A stretch of DNA of 64,000 nucleotides from Hyalella azteca (Eukaryota; Arthropoda; Malacostraca; Amphipoda; Hyalellidae): the NCBI RefSeq assembly GCF_000764305.2, contig NW_025947367.1, positions 146,086 to 210,085 of the forward strand, in the 5' to 3' direction. Of the stretch, positions 10,921 through 22,900 are shown one piece after another (the stretch's first letter is position 1; each line of letters opens with the position of its first letter). A model generated the notes under the pieces. That model saw only the letters and a program-made list of their open reading frames with translations. It had not been told where the DNA came from and searched no databases. The position numbers and the translations under genes are program-made.

Positions 10921-13900
10921 GTATGAACAAGGAAACAAACATGAATTGTTGCTAAAATGCCTCGAATTTAGGTGTATATGTATTCATTTATAGTGGTGTT
11001 ATTTATTTACCGAGTCAACAAGAATCAACTTCAAACTATAAACAAGAAGAACTGCCAGGTCGAATTAATATTAATGGATATTTTACCCAGAGTTATCTAG
11101 TATCTAAAAATAGAAACGCATTAGCCTTGGCCAGTTGGCATATATTTAGGAATCAGGATTCAGGATGGCCTATTTGCTGTATTAGTGTATTTCATCTATG
11201 TATGGAATTGGGCTTGGGCTTCAAGTTTCCCTAACTGGAAAATTGGGCACAAACTAACTGTGGATAAGACAAAAATCAGTTCAAATCTGGCAAATTTGAT
11301 CAGTTTCTATGATAATTTTCTGATTTCTTTTGTGAAAAATAAGAAAAATGGCCTAATTTTTTCATACATGACTTTAGAGAATTACAATTGTTTTTTGCCC
11401 AAGTGGAAAGTTTGGCAGGAACCACCAGTGAATCAGACATAGAAAACCTTTGTATCTGGTAAATTTTACCCCTTTTCATGTCATGGTTTATCCCAATTTA
11501 TTCAGTGAAAAGGAAAACAGCCTACCTAGGTATATCCACCTTAGATTTTTGAAAATTACTGCAAAACAATAGTTTCTGCCTGCCATTTAAAAACACTTAT
11601 TATTTTATATCTATAAAAACTGCCATTTAAATAACTTATTTTCAAATTGAATGATTTTAGCAACAAGTAGTGAAATTCTCAACTTGCTTTACTACAAAGC
11701 AAATTTAGCCCACACATACAAACTACAAAGCACATTAATGTTTATGATGTTATGACAAATGTATAATATAGTATCTTTGGCATTGAAGAATATGCCATGA
11801 TAGGCCTGTAGCCAATTCTTGTACTTTTCTTGACTAGACTGGCCTTTCAATCAAATCTTTTCAACAGACAGTAGGTTTGATATTGTTTCTAGATTTTAGT
11901 TGTTCCATAGGTCATAGGATGATAGGATATGAGCTTGTCAAGACTAAGCATATGCTCCTGCATAGCCTTGTCTTGAACGCATTCATACTTGTGCATCAAC
12001 AATATCTTCAGGGAGGCTGTTGCACATGTCGGTGACTCAAAGCAAGAAGAAGTGTTGTTGCATGGATGAGTTGCACTGCAGTTTTCTTAGTTTATAGCTG
12101 TGGTCCCTTGTGTTGGTTCTTGTTTCAAATTCTAGTAATCCTTCTGGGACTTGAAACAAGAAACTACATATATTCTCAATCAAGTTTAAAATAGTTTCTT
12201 TAAAAATTTAACCCCCCTGACAATATGATTTGGACTAACATTATATCCATGAAAGAAGTAAATATACATGATGCCATAGACATTTAATTATATGTTTGTT
12301 TTTCATACAGGTTGCGGAAAGCGTGTGGAGAGCTTGCGTGCAGTGGATGTGATGGCCATACTCCATGAAAAAGTTGCTTTCTTGTCTGGGGGTAGAGACC
12401 CGCGAGGTGGACCGCTTCTTACGTTCCCTGCGTGTGATAAAAGAGAGAAGTTAAAGCACACAGACTACCGTCCACTCTTGCATTACCTCACTAGAATTCC
12501 CAGGTGAAACATCAATTTTCATAGAAAGTAATAATAACAGAATTTGTAGACTATCAATGAAATGTATGATATACTTGTCCAAAACTTTTTTGGTACCTCC
12601 AACGGTCCAACCTCAACTGAATGCCATTTTTCCAACTTATTATATGAGGTTATATAAAGAAAAGAAGTACCTACTCAAATGAAATATTTTTATGATACAG
12701 GAATGCTTTGTAATTTCCTACTTGAATTTTCTTGCTACCTAACACAAGCCAAGTCATTCTTTTTGTACTTTTGTATATTATCTAATCATAATTTTGAATG
12801 TTATAAATGCAGTTTTAAAGTTGATTTCATTGTCTTAATTTAATTTGATGTAACAGTGAAGAAGTATGCGAGCTTGGCTTCACTGTGATAGTTGACATGC
12901 GAGGGAGCACCTGGGGCACTGTGAAGCCTGTGCTGAAGGAACTGCACCTCACTTTTGCCCACACTGTACACATTGTTTACATCATCAAACCTGACAACTT
13001 CTGGCAAAAACAGCGCACTAGCATTGGCAGCCAGAAATATAAATTTGAGGTAAGCACTGATTTTCACTCATTTACTGAACAAATCTTACTGAAATATTAC
13101 ATTCTTATCTTGTGTTAATGTCATTTGTCAACTGAATATAACTTCCTAAAACATTGAATTAAAAATTGGGCTAATCAGTATTGCTTGTCAGTTTATTTTT
13201 ACTTAATATATATATATATATATATAAATACCTAATGTACTGGTATATAGGTACCTATATTAAGTGACTTAATATATAGAACTTATAGTATTATTCATTA
13301 CTTTATTATACAGTTGGATAATGTATTTCATATTCAACATTGATTAGTAAATGTGAATTAATATATCATGAACTATGCAATTCTTTCTCGGCAATTTTTT
13401 CATCGTATTATTCATTGAATAGATTAATTTTTTCAAAAAATACTGTACAAGAATAGTCTTTAGGTAAAACTGTTTTCTATTTCAAAATATCTTACCTTCA
13501 TATTTATTGGTGAATTGCAATTGAACATATTTGAATACTGCCACTGGCACTTGTTTTTAAAAAGTAAAATATTAGTCAAGATTTTACAGCCTGTCCTTAT
13601 ATTGTAAAGATTTTTGTGTCAACATGAAATATATTTTTTCAGACCTCATTGATGTCAGTTGGTGCTCTGTGCAAAAGCGTTGATCCCACTCAGCTGACTG
13701 TTGATTTTGATGGCTCACTGCCTTATGATCACAACACATGGATTGAACTAAGGCTGGCCATTGAAGAGTTTACTGCCTGTTCAAACAGCACCTTGGATCA
13801 GGTTTGTGATTTTCATGATCAACATTGGTTCATTTTTTTAAGATATCAAAGTAAACCAATAATACCATAGTTTTTCACTTTGTTTTTGAGATTGTGACTT

Positions 13901-16900
13901 ATTTTTGTCATTTGTAAGAGTTTTCTCATTTTAAATTTATTTCTGGTTAAAAAAGTCCTCATGTATGATTTTTCCTCATGAAATTTATATTTTCTTAGCT
14001 TACCGTATTAGGTATTTGAGAGCAAATGGCTTCAAACCTTTTAGTTATTGTTAATTTCTTGCTTCAAACATTTTACTTATTAATTATTTCTTGCTTTCTG
14101 AAGTTTGATTTAGGAGAGCCTGACTTTTCAAGTGTTTTTACGAGTTTTTACCCCATATTGTTTAGAAATAAAAAATGTAAAAAATAATTAGATTCATTAT
14201 TTGGACCAAAGGGAAAACAACACATCAGCAAGCTTCAAAAAGTGTATATGTTTACATAAACCATTCTCTTTTTAAAATTCGTTTCAATTATGAACCCCTT
14301 ATTGGCATTAACATTATAATTAATTCATTAATTAATTATAATGTTAAATAATTAATTAATTATAATAATTATAATTAATTAATTAATTAAATATAGTAAT
14401 AAATTTCTCTGAGCAGCTGGAGAGTGTGCGGCATGAGGTGGTCAACACGGACCTGGCAGAAGATGTTAGTTTAGCCAAGGCAGCCGTGGAGAAACACAAG
14501 CAGCTGCAGCTGCGGCTCACTAGTCCTGCCATTCGGGACCTCCACACTATGGGACATAGGCTTTTGCAGAGGTAAGTCTGCATTGAAAGCTTATTCGGTT
14601 TTGAAGCGGTAAATTTGTATTGAAAGGTTATTCGGTTTTACAGAGGTAAATTTGTATTGAAAGGGTATTTGGTTTTGCAAAGGTAAATCTGTATTTAATG
14701 TAGTATTTGAATAAATGAATGCCTGGTCTAGAGTCTGACCTGAGGTCGCCACGCACTCCAATTCTAAATATTTGTATTATCTTAGGACAAAATATTTTTA
14801 TGATATTTTATCTCTATCTTTAATATCTTGAAGATATATTTGAATAAATCAAGGAAGTCATCGTGTATGACCAGTCTATAGCTTCAACAGGTCTTTAGGT
14901 TTGACATGCAGTAGGTGCGCACACCAATTCTAAATATTCCTATTGTCTAAGAACAGGATATGTTTAAGAAAGTAAAATTAAAGCTATCAATTAGAGTCCT
15001 AAAAATTTTGTTATAAGACCTATTACAGCTCAGCTTTTGTAGTCCATAATATCCAGTGGTCCTTTCTTATGTTGTTGTGTGTGATGAGCTGTCACATGAA
15101 CAAAATTTTTATAGATGTTGATATTTTGCAGAGTTTGTGTGATGAATAAGTTTGCCTGTTATTGTGGAGTCTGCAAGAAATATCTTTGAAGAAAATTCAA
15201 GTAGAAAATCATTCAGCCTGATTTGTTTCTTATTGAAGTCTAAATAATTTTTTGAAAAACTGATTTTTTTCAAAACATTGAAGTGGTCACTTCCTCTTCA
15301 TCTTCGACAAGTAGCCATTCAAATGATGAATTTAAAATAATCACGCTCAATATTACGAGATTCAAAGAAGTTTTTTCTATGCAGGCATACTTGGAGTCAC
15401 ATAATTCATCATATATTGAATAACTATTGATTGTATTGAACAGGCTGCAGTGCGATGAGAGTGTCAGCAGCAGTGGCGGCTACGATAGTGGCTACTCGGG
15501 CCGAGACAGCTCATCGTCTCTCATTCTGGCCAATCCTGATCTGCAGGCCTGCGTGCCCAGTGTGAGTTGCACTCTCTTTGTATAGCAAAAACTTGCAGAC
15601 CTTGCCTGATCTGCAGGCCTGCGTGCCCAGTGTGAGTTGCACTCTCTTTGTATAGCAATAACTTGCAGACCTTGCCTGATATGCAGGCCTGCGTGCCCAG
15701 TGTGAGTGTTGCCCACATTGTATAGGAAAGACTCGTGCAGATTTGGCCTGATCTGCAGGCCGGCGTGCCCAGTGTGAGTTGCTCTCTCTTTGTATAACTA
15801 AGACTCCTGCAGACCTCTGCAGCACAGACTTCTATAGCACAGACTTCTGCAGACCTATAAACTCATGTGATGTCAATGTAAGATTATTTCTCTTCTTGCC
15901 CCTGAGAGTCACCATGCTAATTGCGTTTATATTGCAGATCATGAGGAGCCTATCGAGCGTGGAGACGTGCGTGGCTCGCGTGCAACAGTCCTGGATGAGC
16001 AAGAAACATCGCCTCGAGCAGTGCCTGCAGCTTAGGATGCTCGAGCAGGACGTCGAGAAGGTTTGGGGCTGTTCTGTCATAAATGTTTAAGAGTTCGTAA
16101 CTCTTTAAGGTCAATCACTGATGGTTTTTCAAGCTTAACCAATTAATGACGGACAAGAAATGTGCCAATACGTGTAGTACTTAGGCTGCTACTTGTACTT
16201 AAACAAGTTTTCTGAGTCCAGCCTCTAGTCTCTACAGACAGTTGGTCTCCATAAAACCCTTCAAGTAACACGTTATGACGTTCACTATAGAACAATACTT
16301 ATCGTGAGAACGCAATCGTCCATGTTTTGTCTAATTGCTACTAATTGGCTCATGCATATTTGCTTCTCCTTGCATCAGAAATACAATTTTTGTGCGATTA
16401 TATTCATTTTACTGTTCCCCTAAGGAGTGTTTATGAGCGGTTTTGAGCTTATATTATATACCTATTTCAATCTCCATTGAAAAAATATTTATGTAAAATC
16501 CTGACCGGCTGTATCTCTTAAGCTTTGTGTGTCAAATTTCTGGCACACCAATGCATCGGAATGGCTGTGCTTACCTACAAATAATTACGATTGCATTACT
16601 GATAACTTGCTTGGTGAATAACTGTTCTCTAGCAGGTGTTGATTGTCTGAACGACATAAATGCCAACTTTCATCATTAATTATCCTACTGATGAACGACA
16701 TTAATACCAACTCATTAATTATCCTACTGACGCAGATGTTTGACTGGCTCTACCACAATGCTTCAGACTGGCTGGGCTTACAAATAATTACAATTGCATT
16801 ACTGATAACTTGCTTGGTGAATAACTGTTCTCTAGCAGGTGTTGATTGTCCGAACGACATTAATACCAACGCATTAATTATCCCACTGACGCAGATGTTT

Positions 16901-19900
16901 GACTGGCTCTACCACAATAGAGAAGAATTCCTCGTGAGCTACGTCGAGATCGGCCACACCTGCCACATGGCCAAGCATCTCCAGGAGTCACACTCGCAGT
17001 TCACTGTCGCGTGTCAGGTGAATATTACCGCCTGCCTGGTAACTAATACCGCCTGCCAGGCCAGGATTACTGCCTGCCAGGTAACTAATACCACCTGCCA
17101 GGCCAGGATTACTGCCTGCCAGGTAACTAATACCGCCTGCCAGGCCAGGATTACTGCCTGCCAGGTAACTAATGCCGCCTTCCTGGCTAGGTAGTATTGC
17201 CACCTTGCAGGTAATTATTACCGCCTGCCAGGCAAGTGTTACTGCCTGCCTGGCAAGTATTACCGTCTTTCAAGCAACTACCGGTATTAGTACCACCTTT
17301 CATGTAAGTATTACCACCTTCCGGCAAGCATTACCGCCTTGCAGGCAATTATCACGATTAGCCTTATGTAGGTACCCAAATTATCAATAACTTATTTTTC
17401 TGATTGCTTGATTTGTTTTAAGTGTTCATGATTTTGTGCAGAAAGTGTACCTGAATCTGAACAAGATCCTAAGTGTTGCACATCACCTCATCGAGTCTAA
17501 CCACTACGCTGCCCAACACATAGCAACGCTGGCCACTAAACTTGATCAGGTGAGCATTACAGTCAAATAAACATTCCAATTTTGCATATTGTATGCCATG
17601 GTACAGGGAAAATTTTAATATACGTTGGTTTACTCCCACAATTTTTACTGGCACATAAAGCACAATTATTAAGTTCATATAAATAAAAGTAAATAGGAGT
17701 TGAAGTTAAAATTTAGGTTTAAATAAGGACTAAGTTACTCAATTTAAGTAGGGACTCTTATTCACTTTAGTAATGCTTATGTATTTCTGTATGGCAGGTG
17801 TGGAAGGAGTTTGCTGCTGGTCTTGATGAACGGTCTTCAGTGTTGGCTCTCAGCGTCATGTTCCATCAGAAGGCTGAACAGGTGCGGGTCAAGACAAATA
17901 TTTACCTTCAATCATCGACGCAGTCTTTATAGTTTTGAGGGAAAATTGTGAATTTATGCTTTCAAACTACAATACTTTTTTGTCTATTAACTAGGTGATT
18001 TCTTCCAAATTGTGGCTTATTTATGGATGAATCTTTTGAACTACCAATCTATCAAGTAAAGAAATATGGTTTAACTCTGTTCTAACTATGTTCTACCTCT
18101 GTTCTACCTCAATTCTAACTATGTTCTACCTCTGTTCTACCTCAATTCTAACTATGTTCTACCTCTGTTCTATCTCAATTCTACCTCTTGAGTCCTCATG
18201 GTTGTTCTGCCCCGACAGTACATTGAGTCGGTGTCGGGCTGGCTGGAGTCTTGTTCTGTGTCGGGTCTCAGCAACGACATCCGCACACTTGAAACCAACA
18301 TACATCTGCACCAGCAGCTGTATGAGACCATGTGTCAGGCGTACACTGAGGTGAGACCCCAGCAGCTGNCAGCTGTACCATAATGTACCACATACCGTGC
18401 AGGTGCACAGCACCAGCTGTACCATAATGTACCACATACCGTGCAGGTGCACAGCACCAGCTGTACCATAATGTATAATATACCGTGCAGGTGCACATCA
18501 CCAGCTGTACCGTAATGTTCCCCATACCGTGCAGGTGCACAGCACCAGCTGTACCATAATGTATAATATACCGTGCAGGTGCACAGCACCAGCTGTACCG
18601 TAATGTTCCCCATACCGTGCAGGTGCACAGCACCAGCTGTACCATAATGTACCCCATACCGTGCAGGTGCACAGCACCAGCAAGAAGCTGCTGTACCAGC
18701 TGGATCACCTGGTCCAGATATGCAGCCAGCTGCGGCGTGACACGCCACTGCGCGCCAAACACGTGAGTTATGTTACTATTTGTGACCAGTGTTATACAAC
18801 ACTTTATTTTACATTGAAATAAATGATAAAAATATTCCGTGACCAGTTTTATCCAATGCTTTATATTACATTAGAATAAATGATAAAAATATTCAGTGAC
18901 CAGTGTTATACAACACTTTATTTTACATTGAAATAAATGATAAAAATATTTCGTGACCAGTGTTATCCAATACTTTATATTACATTAAAATAAATGATAA
19001 AAATATTCCGTGACCAGTGATATACAATAACTCATATTACATTAAAATAAATGATAAAAATATTCCGTGACCAGTGATATCCAATAATTCATATTACATT
19101 AAAATAAATGAAAAAAATATGGGTCATCTCGACACTTTTCGTGTTGTTGTGAACAATGTTATCTGATAATTGATATGAATGTTATTTAAAAATCGGCATT
19201 TAATCACGACAGTTTGCGTCATGTAATCAGTGTTATCCGATAACATATAGCAATAAAGGATAAACCTCAGTGTCGTCATGACAGTTTTACTGTTCATCGT
19301 TGTTATCTGATCGTGGATAGCAATAAAATTTTAACTATATAAATCGCCATGATATTTTGGATATTGTCATGAAAAGTGTTACCTGAAAACAGATAACAAG
19401 CATTATTACTATTATTATTACCTGATAACAGATAACAATACAAATACAGGCGATAATATGAGAAAAAAATTTATAAATTTTCGATGTGGCATCTCAAAAA
19501 TTCCGATGGGTGATAGTGCCAAAGTCTTCGGCTCCTTTGTTCTGTATAAAAATCCAGATATGTAAAGTTATTCATGTGTATTTACTCATAAACATTTGTA
19601 CCTTCATTAATGCTGTTAATTTTTTCCCATCTGTGCCTCTTGTTTCTCTTAATAATTTTGATTTTTAAAATTTTTCAGAAGAAACCTCGTGGCAAGCCAT
19701 CAGCTTATTCGGTAAGATACAAAACAATAAAAAAATATTGGAATTTAATTATTTATGAAATAAATTTCTGCATTTCAGTCCAGGCAATTTTGACTAGAAA
19801 GAGAAGTGATTCATTTTTTCCTGCTCCTCATTTATCTGTGTAAGTACTTATTGAGGTTACATATTTATCTCTTCATGAATATATATAGCTTTTATTGCCA

Positions 19901-22900
19901 GTATTGTGTATAAATTCTAGAAAAACTGTTCACTAGCCCTCGCAATTTATACATGAATATCAAGAAAATTCTATATTACTTAATGCTTTCAAGTTGAATA
20001 ATTTTTCTGTTGGTTATTTTAGGAGTTTGAATGAACCTCCTGTGGTGTTTACGAGCTTGACACCAATTATTTTTTAATAAGGTTAACATTAGACAAGCAA
20101 GTCGCCATTGTAAGCCTAACGTTGACGTTAGACAAGCATGTCACTATTTTTAATTATTACATAACGTAATCAGTTTACAAGATTGTCCCCATGACAATTT
20201 ACCCCGACGCTACGGTAGATTCCTTCGACCATTTTTTCACAACGTTAACATTTGACAAGCTCGTCATCATATTTAGTACCACGTTAACATTTGACAAGCT
20301 CGTCTTCATATTTAGTACCACGTTAACATTTGACAAGCTCGTCTTCATATTTAGTATAACGTTAACATATGACAAGCTCGTCATCATATTTAGTATATGG
20401 TTAATATTTGACAAGCTCGTCATCATATTTTAGTATAAGGTTAACATTTGACAAGTTTATCACTATGGCAGGTGACCCCGGACGGTAAGGTGGTCTACAG
20501 AGGGTCTCAGCAACAGCCCCAGCCTGGCAGCGGCTCAGGGTCTTCCTCAGCGTCCACGTCAACGAGCTCCACCCCGCAGCCTGGTGGGCATTTGCTCTAA
20601 TTATGCTGCTCATAACTAGCTATTATGAGGCTTACTTTATTTAGAAATCATTATTAAGCATGGATTATTTGCAAGAAAATCAAATTAAAAGACCGTTTTT
20701 TATCATTCATCTTTTTATAATTAAGTATAATCACAAACAAAATATTGACAGGTAAAGGGAAGGGCGGCGTGGCTGTGGGGAGCCCTGCGAGCGACTACAG
20801 CGAGGGCGCGTCTCACGTGTTGGCCGTGATACACGAGATACTGGCGCACCACCGCGCCGTGGAGCAGCGCTGGACTGACAAGAAGCACCAGCTGCACCAG
20901 CGCCTGGCACTCAGACTCTTCCAGGAGGACGTCAAGCAGGTGCGTGATACGTAGGATACGTGCCGTGATACACGAGATACTGGCGCACCACCGCGCCGTA
21001 GAGCAGCGCTGGACTGACAAGAAGCACCAGCTGCACCAGCGCCTGGCACTCAGGCTCTTCCAGGAGGACGTCAAGCAGGTGCGTGATACGTAGGATACGT
21101 GCCGTGATACACGAGATACTGGCGCACCACCGCGCCGTCGAGCAGCGCTGGACTGACAAGAAGCACCAGCTGCACCAGCGCCTGGCACTCAGGCTCTTCC
21201 AGGAGGATGTCAAGCAGGTGCGTGATACGTAGGATACGTGCCGTGACACACGAGATACGTGGCATGTGGGATACGCGGCATATGTAGGATACGTGGCATG
21301 ACACGTAGGATATGTGGCATGTGGGATACACGGCATACGTAGGATACGTGGCATGACACGTAGGATACGAGGATGCCAAACAGGTGCGTAACACGTGGAC
21401 TGCTGATGTTCACTGTTCGCAGTGATGAAGATAGCATACAAGAAATTTATGTGTGCAAGTAATGGACTGTAGTGCAGGTAATGGCCAGACTGTAGTGCAG
21501 GTAATGGCCTGGACTGTAGTGGAGATATTGGATATTAAGAGGACCTTATCGGTCCAAAATCGACAGATTTGGCTTTTCCGGTTTTTAGTCTCATCTTAAA
21601 GCTGACATTCTGAGCTATCCAACGGTACCAAAACCATCTCTGTACGTTGATTTATGCTTTCAGGACAGATCCCGCAAGGGAGGGGGTTGGGGGAGTTCTT
21701 TCATATATAACATGGGGAATAATTCCCGTAGTGCACTATAAATAGCTAGTCTACAGACACACAGATCCAGTAACCTTGCTGCAGTCGTACGGGGTGGGTC
21801 TCGCGCCGTCGCTCGCACCATCCTTGACAGAACTTGAGCTCCTGTAACGTCAAGTCTCGCATCCCTGCCATCTTGAATGCCGATTTTAAGGCGCCCGGGA
21901 CTTTGTTGCGCTGTCCTGAACATTCACACTTCTTGTGATGAGATATACACCACTACATTCACACTACAGCGATGAGATATACACCATTCGATCCGCTTTT
22001 AAAATATCTAGAGATTGTCGGGCCACTTTTTTAGATTTCGTTATAGTTTTGAAAATATTTTGAAAAGGGGGGGGGGAAATATTGGTATATTTCGAAAAAT
22101 TATTTTTTTCAGAAAAATCGTCATAAAAAGAGAACCAAGAAAAAAATTGAAAAAGTGGCCCGAGAATCGCTAGATATGGTCTTTACGCATCGAATGACAC
22201 GTGTCTCGATGTTGTAGCATGTGATTTGCAACAGTTAAAACTTTTTTTGAGTACCCCCTTTTTTGGCCGTTTTCTATGAATTTCACGTTTTCTTTCAATT
22301 TTTCGAATATTTTACACAAACAAAATAGTCTTAGAATTCTTTTATACATATGTATACCAAGTTTGGAGACGATCCTTCCATAAATATAGAAAATAGATTT
22401 TGACCGATAAGGTCCCCTTAATGGACTGTGCAGGTAATGGCCTGGACTGTAGTGCAGGTAATGGCCTGGACTGTAGTGCAGATAATGGATATTAATGGAC
22501 TGTGCAGGTAATGGACTGGCTGGCGACGCACGGCGAAGTCTTCCTCTGCAAGAACCCCGGCGTGGGCCGCTGCCTTGCCAAGGCGCGCATGTACCAGAAG
22601 AGCCACGAGCACTTCGAGATGGTCGCGCAGGTGGGACATCAGCATGAACATTAGCGTGAACATGTCCACTAACACCAGCACTAGTACTAGCACCAACGTA
22701 CGCTGGCACAATAGCACTATCTTGACAAACACTAGCACCAAGACTATCTATAGCACCAACGTATGCTGACACAAAAGCACTACCATATCGTGACCAGCAC
22801 AAGAACTGCAATGCTCTCATTATGTTAATTAGCATTAATTTTCCGTTAGTTCATAGCATGTGAACAAATGCAAATTCAACGCAGGACCGCGTACTATTTA

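Noticed and set aside
18159..18762. Minus-strand ORFs of 61-164 codons
   Set aside because: Open only because of the exon 12 acceptor array; they contain the N.
20721..21441. Minus-strand ORFs of 75-169 codons
   Set aside because: Antisense of the 139-bp exon 15 triplication and its short repeats.
22170..22835. 221-codon minus-strand ORF
   Set aside because: Spans a TTAA element, repeats and the antisense of exon 16; no coherent protein.
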